The notes under the pieces are model-generated. The model was not told the DNA's origin and made no database searches. It saw nothing but the letters and a program-made list of their open reading frames with translations. From Porticoccus sp. (GTDB lineage: Bacteria > Pseudomonadota > Gammaproteobacteria > Pseudomonadales > Porticoccaceae), in contig JALQUJ010000049.1 of the NCBI GenBank assembly GCA_023263825.1, forward strand, positions 1 through 13,228: 13,228 nt of DNA. Reading direction: 5' to 3'. Each line of letters starts with the position of its first letter. The first letter of the stretch is position 1. Below are positions 6,699 through 12,903 of this stretch, in pieces. The position numbers and the translations under genes are program-made.

Positions 6699-7244
6699 CT
6701 ATTTTTTCTTGCTTCTGGGGGCAATCACCATAGTGAGCTGACGGCCTTCCATTTTTGGATACTGTTCAACAGTTCCCAATTCTTCCAGGTCCTGCTCAAT
6801 ACGTTTGAGCATTTCCATACCCAGTTCCTGGTGAGCCATTTCACGGCCACGGAATCTGAGAGTAACTTTTGCTTTATCACCATTTTCCAGGAAGCGTGTC
6901 AGATTACGTAATTTAATCTCGTAATCGCCCACATCCGTTCCTGGACGGAACTTCATTTCCTTAACCTGCGTTTGTTTCTGCTTCTTACGTTGAGCAGCTT
7001 GCTGCTTTTTGACTTCAAAAAGCTTTTTACCGTAATCCATCACCTTACATACAGGTGGCTCAGCATCTGGGGATATTTCCACCAGATCCAAGCTTGCAGC
7101 CTGAGCAGCACTCAGTGCCTCTTCAAGGCTAACAATACCTGCCTGTTCGCCTTCAGCGTCAATTAAACGTACTTGAGAGGCTTCGATCTCTTCGTTCATG
7201 CGAGATCGTTTAGCGGACCCCTTCCCATAGCTTTTCTTGATAAT
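6699..7244 (-). CDS. infC: Translation initiation factor IF-3, probable AUU start
   Basis: IF3 binds the 30S subunit, prevents premature 50S joining and checks the start codon. The N-domain (VRLIDAEGEQAGIVSLEEAL, LDLVEISPDAEPPVCKVMDYG), the Lys-rich linker and the C-domain (KEMKFRPGTDVGDYEIKLRN, KVTLRFRGREMAHQELGMEM) are all intact. The first ATG, at 7199, would cut off the usual N-terminal extension. The same frame continues upstream without a stop to ATT at 7244-7242, where the protein would begin MIKKSYGKGSAKRSR. GGAG lies five bases before that ATT, directly after the thrS stop. E. coli and Pseudomonas infC start at AUU, the basis of IF3 autoregulation, so I chose ATT, giving 181 residues. 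The adjacent ATC at 7241 cannot be excluded. Confidence 0.93.
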   Translation of the reverse strand: MIKKSYGKGSAKRSRMNEEIEASQVRLIDAEGEQAGIVSLEEALSAAQAASLDLVEISPDAEPPVCKVMDYGKKLFEVKKQQAAQRKKQKQTQVKEMKFRPGTDVGDYEIKLRNLTRFLENGDKAKVTLRFRGREMAHQELGMEMLKRIEQDLEELGTVEQYPKMEGRQLTMVIAPRSKKK

Positions 7245-7257
7245 TTAATCTCCGACT

Positions 7258-9183
7258 TCAGTCTTTTAAATGCACGCGACCGCGACGATTGACGTCCTGG
7301 GTAAGAAGCTCAGCAAACTCTGCTACACGCATAATGCCTAGATCTTCACCACCCCGTGAACGTACTGCCACGGTCTGCGTTTCAACCTCCCTATCACCGA
7401 TAACCAGCAAATAGGGAACCTTCTGAATTGTGTGCTCGCGAATTTTAAAGCCGATCTTTTCGTTTCTCAAGTCATTTTCGACTCGGAAGCCCTTGTTTTT
7501 CAAGGAATCCACTACATTTTCGACATATTCGGCCTGAGTATCGGTAATATTCATCACCACAGCCTGCTGTGGTGCCAACCAAGTAGGGAATGCACCTTCG
7601 TAATGTTCGATCAAGATACCGATGAATCGCTCAAAGGAACCCAAGATAGCCCGGTGCAACATAACCGGCACATGGCGTGATCCATCTTCCGCAACATATT
7701 GTGCATCCAGGCGCCCTGGCATGGAGAAATCGACTTGTATCGTGCCGCACTGCCATACCCGACCCAGGCAATCCTTCAGTGAAAATTCTATCTTCGGTCC
7801 GTAGAATGCACCCTCCCCCGGCAACATTTCATATTCCAGCCCTTTGGCGACCAAGGCATCTGCCAACGCCTCTTCCGCTTTATCCCAAACCTCATCACTA
7901 CCCACTCGCTCTTCTGGGCGAGTCGACAAGCGAATAATCACATCTTTAAAGCCGAAGTCTTTATAAACATCAAAGAGTAAATCACTAAAGATCGAAACCT
8001 CGTCCTGAATCTGCTCTTCGGTACAGAAAATATGCGCATCGTCTTGAACAAAACCACGAACTCGCATTAAACCCTGTAATGTCCCAGAGGCTTCATTTCG
8101 GTGGCAGGAACCAAATTCAGCCAAACGCAACGGTAAATCACGGTAGCTCTTTAAGCCCTGATTAAATACCTGCACATGACAGGGGCAATTCATCGGCTTC
8201 ACCGCATAATCACGGGATTCCGATTCCACCGTAAACATATTTTCACGGAATTTATCCCAATGGCCTGAACGTTCCCACAAAGTGCGGTCCACAACCAATG
8301 GTGTTTTGATTTCGCTATAACCATTACGACGCTGCACTTCACGCATATAGCGTTCAACTTCGCTATAAATACTCCAGCCTTTTGGATGCCAAAACACCAT
8401 ACCCGGCGCTTCTTCCTGCAAATGAAATAAATTAAATTTCTTCGCCAGCTTACGGTGGTCACGCCTTTCCGCTTCTTCCAACTGGTGCAAGTAAGCTTTT
8501 AATTCTTTTTTACTGGTCCAGGCCGTGCCATAAATACGCTGAAGCATTTGATTATTCGAATCACCACGCCAATAAGCACCAGCCACTTTCATCAGTTTGA
8601 AGAACTTCAGTTTGCCCGTTGAAGGCACATGGGGGCCGCGGCACAAATCTTCAAAATCACCCTGGCGATAAAGGGATAAATCCTGATCTGCAGGAATATC
8701 CTCAATAATTTCTGCTTTATATTCCTCACCCAAACCACGGAAATAGGCAACTGCTTCATCGCGGGACAGTACCCGACGTTCAATGCTGGCATCCGCCGAA
8801 GACAGTTCAGCCATTTTCTTCTCAATGGCTTCCAGATCTTCCGGGGTAAAGGGACGCTCAAAAGCAAAGTCGTAATAAAAACCGTTTTCTATCACCGGCC
8901 CAATCGTCACCTGAGCTTCAGGAAACAACTGTTTAACCGCTTGCGCTAAAAGGTGAGCTGACGAGTGACGGATAATTTCCAGCCCCTCTTCAGAGCGATC
9001 TGTAATAATCGCCAGCTCAACGTCTGCCTCAATCACATGGGAGGTATCAAGCACCTCGCCATCAATCTTTCCGGCCAATGCAGCCTTGGCTAAGCCCGGA
9101 CCAATATCAGCGGCAACATCATGAATACTAACTGCGTTATCGAAACTACGTTGACTACCGTCAGGAAGGGTAATAACAGGCAT
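7258..9183 (-). CDS. thrS: Threonine--tRNA ligase
   Basis: The 641-residue class II synthetase charges tRNA-Thr and edits mischarged serine. The TGS domain occupies about 1-62. The editing domain shows H73-x3-H77 and C181-RGPH-V. The catalytic core has zinc ligands C333, H384 and H510, with PMNCPCHVQVFNQG, GLMRVRGFVQDDAHIFC and GAFYGPKIEF. The anticodon-binding domain follows from about 535. The frame stays open to 9225, but MPVITLPDGSQ at 9183 matches the E. coli N-terminus exactly, and AAGGA lies eight bases upstream of it, so I start there. In E. coli ThrRS represses its own messenger through a tRNA-like leader; the leader here has one clear hairpin (forward 9238-9253). It is the first gene of the operon. 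Confidence 0.98.
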   Translation of the reverse strand: MPVITLPDGSQRSFDNAVSIHDVAADIGPGLAKAALAGKIDGEVLDTSHVIEADVELAIITDRSEEGLEIIRHSSAHLLAQAVKQLFPEAQVTIGPVIENGFYYDFAFERPFTPEDLEAIEKKMAELSSADASIERRVLSRDEAVAYFRGLGEEYKAEIIEDIPADQDLSLYRQGDFEDLCRGPHVPSTGKLKFFKLMKVAGAYWRGDSNNQMLQRIYGTAWTSKKELKAYLHQLEEAERRDHRKLAKKFNLFHLQEEAPGMVFWHPKGWSIYSEVERYMREVQRRNGYSEIKTPLVVDRTLWERSGHWDKFRENMFTVESESRDYAVKPMNCPCHVQVFNQGLKSYRDLPLRLAEFGSCHRNEASGTLQGLMRVRGFVQDDAHIFCTEEQIQDEVSIFSDLLFDVYKDFGFKDVIIRLSTRPEERVGSDEVWDKAEEALADALVAKGLEYEMLPGEGAFYGPKIEFSLKDCLGRVWQCGTIQVDFSMPGRLDAQYVAEDGSRHVPVMLHRAILGSFERFIGILIEHYEGAFPTWLAPQQAVVMNITDTQAEYVENVVDSLKNKGFRVENDLRNEKIGFKIREHTIQKVPYLLVIGDREVETQTVAVRSRGGEDLGIMRVAEFAELLTQDVNRRGRVHLKD

Positions 9184-9271
9184 GCTTCTGTCCTTTCCAG
9201 TGGTGACCCCTACCAAAGGCCACATGGTGAATACGAATGCTATTGGTATAGCAGATTATGTAGAGGCCGCC

Positions 9272-9299
9272 ATTTTACCGCCTTACCCCCCAGAATCAA
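9272..9299 (-). promoter_or_regulatory. Candidate thrS operon promoter
   Basis: On the minus strand TTGATT (forward 9294-9299) is separated by 16 bases from TAAAAT (forward 9272-9277). This predicts an untranslated leader of roughly 80 bases before the thrS ATG. The leader contains the perfect hairpin TGCTAT-ACCA-ATAGCA (forward 9238-9253). Confidence 0.5.
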
Positions 9300-9359
9300 G
9301 CAACTACATGGCAACAAACCATGCACCAAAACAAGAACAACCAAAGCCAGGAAATTCGC

Positions 9360-9397
9360 TTGTCACATTGGCCTGCCGCTGGTAAATTGCGCCTCTT
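9360..9397 (+). promoter_or_regulatory. Promoter of tRNA-Val with GCGCCTCTT discriminator
   Basis: TTGTCA at 9360-9365 and TAAATT at 9383-9388 are separated by 17 bases. GCGCCTCTT follows at once (9389-9397), the same nine bases found after the -10 boxes of the tRNA-Pro and tRNA-Asn promoters. Confidence 0.7.
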
Positions 9398-9448
9398 GCA
9401 GACATGCAGCCCAGTTGGTTAAACACCACCATGGCAAAGCAATATTTT

Positions 9449-9525
<77 letters not shown>

Positions 9526-9533
9526 AATAAAAG

Positions 9534-9560
9534 ACCCTCACCATTAGGTGAGGGTTTCTT
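9534..9560 (+). terminator. Intrinsic terminator of tRNA-Val
   Basis: A perfect 9-bp stem, ACCCTCACC/GGTGAGGGT, with an ATTA loop is followed by TTCTT. It starts nine bases after the CCA end of tRNA-Val. Confidence 0.85.
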
Positions 9561-9563
9561 GTT

Positions 9564-9690
9564 TGGACTGCAGGTAAGAAATCGACAAAGAAGTTCGAGT
9601 CAAGCCGCAAAGCGGCGAGACAGCACCAGAACAAAGAGACGCCGACCCGGAGGGAGAGAGCGAAAGCTCGAATAATCCACTTGTGCTCAC
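9564..9690. other. Purine-rich, hairpin-containing segment after tRNA-Val
   Basis: No convincing gene is present. The plus strand is purine-rich and holds two clean hairpins, GCCGC-AAA-GCGGC (about 9603-9615) and GAGC-GAAA-GCTC (about 9658-9669, a GNRA-type loop). TTCGAG (about 9593-9598) is complementary to CTCGAA (about 9667-9672) and could close the whole unit. The minus strand can be read as DSNFFVDFLPAVQTRNPH, which I associate from memory with spurious small proteins next to tRNA genes in other marine gammaproteobacteria. It may therefore be a copy of a tRNA-linked repeat or a structured RNA. No copy number can be judged from one window. Confidence 0.4.
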
Positions 9691-9725
9691 CAATAGATCA
9701 CCAACCATATAAGCAGTATTATCAA

Positions 9726-9741
9726 TTCTCCATATGGAGAA
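9726..9741. promoter_or_regulatory. Perfect 16-bp palindrome before the accessory gene, candidate operator
   Basis: TTCTCCATATGGAGAA is exactly self-complementary. It ends nine bases before the ATG at 9751. This is a typical position for an autoregulatory operator. Its right half also supplies GGAGAA, which could serve as a rather distant ribosome-binding site. No matching regulator gene is seen nearby. Confidence 0.45.
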
Positions 9742-9750
9742 AACATTGCA

Positions 9751-10125
9751 ATGGGTAATAAGGAAACACTTGAAACGTCCCACTATGACTGGGTTTTTAG
9801 AAAAGAGGCTTTTGCTTATTCCAAACAGTCCATAGTAGGAGCTTTGTCAGGTATAGAACCAATTGCACCAAATTTTTATCCTGTTGCAACTGACCTCTAC
9901 AACTGGCTTAACCGAATTGAAAAGAACATGAAGGTTCTACTGGAGAAACCAAAAGACCCGGAGTTCTTCATACTCGAACCCTACATAAACAATCCTTTTA
10001 GTTTCAATGCTTCAACACTGGCCAATATGACAGCCCAAGCTATTAATGAGTCATTAGCTCTAGCCAGAATTCCAGAAACATTAACCCCCTCTAAATGCCG
10101 AAATATTACATATACGTCGCTATAA
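9751..10125 (+). CDS. Open N-terminal fragment of the broken accessory gene
   Basis: This frame can be translated on its own into 124 residues from ATG 9751. I do not recognise the family. It is a soluble, helix-rich sequence without a signal peptide or membrane segment: MGNKETLETSHYDWVFRKEA, then LYNWLNRIEKNMKVLLEKP and ANMTAQAINESLALARIPE. The last ten or so residues (SKCRNITYTSL) look out of frame, since coding character moves to the next frame near 10090. The 16-bp palindrome lies just upstream. It may still be expressed as a truncated product. Confidence 0.45.
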   Translation: MGNKETLETSHYDWVFRKEAFAYSKQSIVGALSGIEPIAPNFYPVATDLYNWLNRIEKNMKVLLEKPKDPEFFILEPYINNPFSFNASTLANMTAQAINESLALARIPETLTPSKCRNITYTSL

Positions 10126-10282
10126 CGAACTCGTAATGAATTGCACACGTACTTGCGAAGCACTAATCAAGCAATGCCTTTACTGAAGCAACATTCCACT
10201 TAAAGAATATGAAGATGTATCTCTCGGAGGATTACTAATAAAAAACTGCCCCACTTGCAAGAAACCAAAGCCCTCTCATTGC

Positions 10283-10618
10283 ATGCCCCTACTGGGCTCG
10301 TTAGCACACCGCTACAAATTATGCCGACATTTTGATTGCGCAATACCTGCCCTTCGAGAATTAAACAAAGAACGTAAAAACACCGCTGCACATGCTCAAA
10401 CATCGAAAATAAATATACGATCTTCTGATGATTCGATGGAAAACCTTAAAACTAAGATTCAAGAACTAATTATGAAGTTTACTCATATCCTCGATCACCT
10501 AAGCTCATTAGAAACACTGATATTGGATAAACTTGAGTTTTCAATTAATTCTAATGATTACACTTTATTTTCAAAATGCACCTACTATTCAGACAAAATA
10601 GAGCTAGACCCTTTCTAA
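10283..10618 (+). CDS. Open C-terminal fragment of the broken accessory gene
   Basis: This frame gives 111 residues from ATG 10283, but the coding-like sequence extends upstream to the TGA at 10184 and, past it, to about 10085. That ATG is therefore probably an internal methionine of a larger protein. It has no good ribosome-binding site. The fragment holds LCRHFDC, the R-x5-H motif RKNTAAH and a helical tail. It overlaps nothing and converges on uvrB, with stops nine bases apart. Confidence 0.4.
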   Translation: MPLLGSLAHRYKLCRHFDCAIPALRELNKERKNTAAHAQTSKINIRSSDDSMENLKTKIQELIMKFTHILDHLSSLETLILDKLEFSINSNDYTLFSKCTYYSDKIELDPF

Positions 10619-10627
10619 GCTAGCCCT
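10596..10627 (-). terminator. Probable terminator of uvrB
   Basis: On the minus strand AGGGCTAG (forward 10620-10627, overlapping the uvrB stop) pairs with CTAGCTCT (forward 10600-10607), including one G.U pair, over a 12-base loop. ATTTT follows. The T-run is short, so strength is uncertain. Confidence 0.45.
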
Positions 10628-12642
10628 CAAACCACCCCATCCACCATCTTCTTAAGATGCGCCACTTCATCCCGTAAATTAGCCGCTTCTTCAAACTCCA
10701 GATTCTTCGCACTTTCAAACATCTTCTCTTCAAGCACAGCAATTTGCTTCAAGATATCTGATTCTGAATGCAGTTCGATTTCATCTACCTGATATTTGCC
10801 TTTGGGTTCAGCCACTTTGCGTGAGCCTTTACCCGGTATTGCAGCTGCACCTTCCATAATATCGGCTACGGCTTTAACAATACTTTGGGGAACAATGCCG
10901 TGTTCTTCATTGTGTTTGAGTTGAACTGTTCTCCGACGTTCGGTTTCATCCATGGCCCGCTGCATTGAGCCGGTGACTTTATCGGCATAGAGAATGGCCC
11001 TGCCCTCAACGTTTCTTGCAGCCCGGCCAATGGTTTGAATCAGTGATTGTTCTGAACGTAAAAAGCCTTCTTTATCGGCATCAAACACGGCGACCAATGC
11101 CACTTCTGGCATATCCAACCCTTCTCGCAACAGGTTGATACCCACCAACACATCAAATTCACCTAGACGCAGGTCGCGAATAATTTCTACCCGTTCAACG
11201 GTATCAATATCTGAGTGTAGGTAACGCACCCGAATACCATGCTCATCCAGGTATTCGGTAAAGTCTTCCGCCATACGTTTGGTTAAAACAGTAATCAATA
11301 CGCGCTGTTCTTTTGCCACACATTCGTTGATTTCCGACAGCACATCATCCACCTGAGTAGTCGCGGGCCGAACAATGATTTCAGGGTCTACCAATCCTGT
11401 GGGGCGAACCACTTGCTCAACTACCTGACCTTGATTTTTCGCTTCATACTTACTCGGCGTCGCAGAGACAAAAATCATTTGTGGGGCTAATCGCTCCCAT
11501 TCATCAAAACGCAGGGGGCGGTTATCCAGCGCCGAGGGCAGGCGGAAGCCATATTCCACCAGGGTTTCTTTCCGTGAGCGATCACCTTTATACATGCCAC
11601 CTAACTGGGGCACGGTGACGTGGGATTCATCTATCACTAACAATGCATCGGGTGGCAGATAGTCAAATAATGTGGGTGGTGGTTCTCCCGGCTGGCGACC
11701 AGATAAATAACGAGAATAGTTTTCAATGCCGTTGCAGTAACCCAACTCCTGCATCATTTCCAGATCATAGCGAGTACGTTCCCGAAGCCGTTGCTCTTCC
11801 ACTAGCTTATGCACAGATCGCAGTTGTTCTAACCGCTCGGACAATTCATCTTTGATCTGATCAATGGCATTTAAAATCATTTCCCGTGGTGTTACATAGT
11901 GGGATTTGGGGTAAACGCTAATGCGCGGTACTCGCTTTAACACTTCGCCAGTTAATGGATCAAATAGGGAGAGGTTTTCTACCTCATCATCGAACAGCTC
12001 GATTCTGACCGCCTCACGATCAGAGTCCGCCGGGTAAATATCAATCACATCACCACGCACTCTATAAGTCGCACGTTGAAAAACATCATCATTTCGGGTG
12101 TATTGAAGTTCAGCCAACCGGCGCAGTACTGATCGCTGGTCAATTTGATCACCACGGACTAAATGGAGCAGCATTTTTAAATAGGATTCAGGATCACCCA
12201 GACCATAGATGGATGAAACCGTTGCAACGACTATGACATCTTTCCTCTCCATTAAGGCTTTCGTCGCAGAGAGCCGCATTTGCTCAATGTGCTGATTAAC
12301 CGAAGCATCTTTTTCAATAAATGTTCCTGAGGAAGGCACATAGGCTTCCGGCTGATAATAATCGTAGTAGGAGACAAAATATTCCACAGAATTTTCCGGG
12401 AAGAAATCCCTCAGCTCGCCATAGAGCTGGGCTGCCAGAGTTTTATTGTGGGCTAGCACGATTGTAGGCCGCTGAACTTCATTGATCACATTGGCAATGG
12501 TGAAGGTTTTACCCGACCCGGTAACACCCAGCAATGTTTGTGCGGCTAACCCCGCCTCCAGTCCTTCAACCAACTGCTTAATGGCTACTGGTTGATCACC
12601 TGCCGGCTGATATGAACTTGTGACTTTAAATGATTTTGACAC
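10627..12642 (-). CDS. uvrB: Excinuclease ABC subunit B
   Basis: UvrB is the damage-verifying helicase-like subunit of nucleotide excision repair; it is loaded by UvrA and recruits UvrC. With the GTG at 12642-12640 as start the product has 671 residues (E. coli 673) and begins MSKSFKVTSSYQPAGDQP, matching the E. coli N-terminus. It puts the Walker A lysine of GVTGSGKT at residue 45 and the hairpin tyrosines (YYDYY) at 92-96, as in E. coli. The DESH box (LLVIDESHVTVPQ), IFVSATP, the helicase motifs LHSDIDTVERVEIIRDLR and IQTIGRAARN, and a C-terminal UVR domain (NLEFEEAANLRDEVAHLKK) are all present. A longer frame from TTG 12657 would add five unsupported residues. No LexA box is visible upstream. 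Confidence 0.96.
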   Translation of the reverse strand: MSKSFKVTSSYQPAGDQPVAIKQLVEGLEAGLAAQTLLGVTGSGKTFTIANVINEVQRPTIVLAHNKTLAAQLYGELRDFFPENSVEYFVSYYDYYQPEAYVPSSGTFIEKDASVNQHIEQMRLSATKALMERKDVIVVATVSSIYGLGDPESYLKMLLHLVRGDQIDQRSVLRRLAELQYTRNDDVFQRATYRVRGDVIDIYPADSDREAVRIELFDDEVENLSLFDPLTGEVLKRVPRISVYPKSHYVTPREMILNAIDQIKDELSERLEQLRSVHKLVEEQRLRERTRYDLEMMQELGYCNGIENYSRYLSGRQPGEPPPTLFDYLPPDALLVIDESHVTVPQLGGMYKGDRSRKETLVEYGFRLPSALDNRPLRFDEWERLAPQMIFVSATPSKYEAKNQGQVVEQVVRPTGLVDPEIIVRPATTQVDDVLSEINECVAKEQRVLITVLTKRMAEDFTEYLDEHGIRVRYLHSDIDTVERVEIIRDLRLGEFDVLVGINLLREGLDMPEVALVAVFDADKEGFLRSEQSLIQTIGRAARNVEGRAILYADKVTGSMQRAMDETERRRTVQLKHNEEHGIVPQSIVKAVADIMEGAAAIPGKGSRKVAEPKGKYQVDEIELHSESDILKQIAVLEEKMFESAKNLEFEEAANLRDEVAHLKKMVDGVV

Positions 12643-12692
12643 CGCACATTTATCCAATGTAATTCAATTGTAAGGGTAATGAAAAACGCTCC

Positions 12693-12698
12693 ATTATA
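12693..12698 (-). promoter_or_regulatory. Candidate uvrB -10 box
   Basis: The minus strand carries a perfect TATAAT about 50 bases before the uvrB GTG. No good -35 is seen at 16-18 bases (CTATTT or TATTTA). It is back to back with the tRNA-Asn promoter, whose -35 begins 38 bases away. No CTG-N10-CAG LexA pattern is found around it. Confidence 0.5.
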
Positions 12699-12735
12699 CG
12701 CCAGAAAAGACCTTAAATAGATGCGATATGAAGGG

Positions 12736-12775
12736 TTGACTCACCCCAGGCCGATATATAAGATACGCGCCTCTT
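12736..12775 (+). promoter_or_regulatory. Promoter of tRNA-Asn with GCGCCTCTT discriminator
   Basis: TTGACT at 12736-12741 and TAAGAT at 12759-12764 are 17 bases apart. AC and then GCGCCTCTT (12767-12775) follow, seven bases before the tRNA starts. The discriminator element is identical to those of the other two tRNA promoters. Confidence 0.78.
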
Positions 12776-12781
12776 AACTGA

Positions 12782-12857
12782 TCCGCCTTAGCTCAGTTGG
12801 TAGAGCAAATGACTGTTAATCATTGGGTCGCTGGTTCGAGCCCAGCAGGCGGAGCCA
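12782..12857 (+). tRNA. tRNA-Asn, anticodon GTT
   Basis: A 76-nt cloverleaf with encoded CCA. The acceptor TCCGCCT pairs with AGGCGGA. The D arm contains GCTCAGTTGGTAGAGC, the anticodon stem is AATGA/TCATT with loop CTGTTAA (GTT at 34-36), and the T arm contains TGGTTCGAGCC. It reads AAC and AAU. Transcription is divergent from uvrB. Confidence 0.97.
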
Positions 12858-12862
12858 AATAC

Positions 12863-12895
12863 AAAAAAGATGAATCGAAAAGTTCATCTTTTTTT
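12863..12895. terminator. Two-way intrinsic terminator between tRNA-Asn and the HEPN-like gene
   Basis: AAAAAAGATGAA at 12863-12874 pairs with TTCATCTTTTTT at 12883-12894 over an 8-base loop. Both ends give a T-run on the corresponding strand. It sits between two converging genes and can serve both. Confidence 0.85.
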
Positions 12896-12903
12896 ATGCC
12901 CAA

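Larger units (their letters stand above)
9751..10618 (+). pseudogene. Broken accessory gene with HEPN-like R-x5-H motif
   Basis: Two frames join into one plausible protein of about 288 codons. The first runs from ATG 9751 to about 10090. The second, shifted by one base, runs from there to TAA 10616-10618. Dropping one C from the C5 run at 10085-10089 links ...PETLTP to LNAEILHIRRYNELV. One further lesion remains, an in-frame TGA at 10184-10186. After it the frame reads ...GGLLIKNCPTCKKPKPSHC, MPLLGSLAHRYKLCRHFDC and then RKNTAAH (Arg codon at 10373, His codon at 10391). This fits the R-x4-6-H motif of HEPN ribonuclease-like domains, preceded by CxxC and C-x4-C pairs. The tail is helical. The DNA is A+T-rich: 18 of 60 bases are G or C at 10441-10500 against 28 of 60 in uvrB at 12241-12300. 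Function is unknown; HEPN assignment rests on motif and context only. Confidence 0.5.

Noticed and set aside
9544..9783. 79-residue minus-strand open frame behind tRNA-Val
   Set aside because: It reads through the terminator, the structured segment and the palindrome, has no ribosome site, and its Ser/Leu-rich composition follows from the purine-rich opposite strand.
10184..10186. TGA read as selenocysteine in the accessory gene
   Set aside because: No SECIS-like hairpin is evident after it, and the same gene already has a frameshift, so a simple nonsense lesion is more likely.
9526..10626. Integration of a mobile element at the tRNA-Val 3' end
   Set aside because: No integrase is present and no copy of the tRNA 3' end (TTCGAATCTGCCTAGTCC) is seen before uvrB, so att sites cannot be supported.
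12660..12740. LexA (SOS) box upstream of uvrB
   Set aside because: uvrB is SOS-controlled in E. coli, but no CTG-N10-CAG pattern is found between uvrB and tRNA-Asn.
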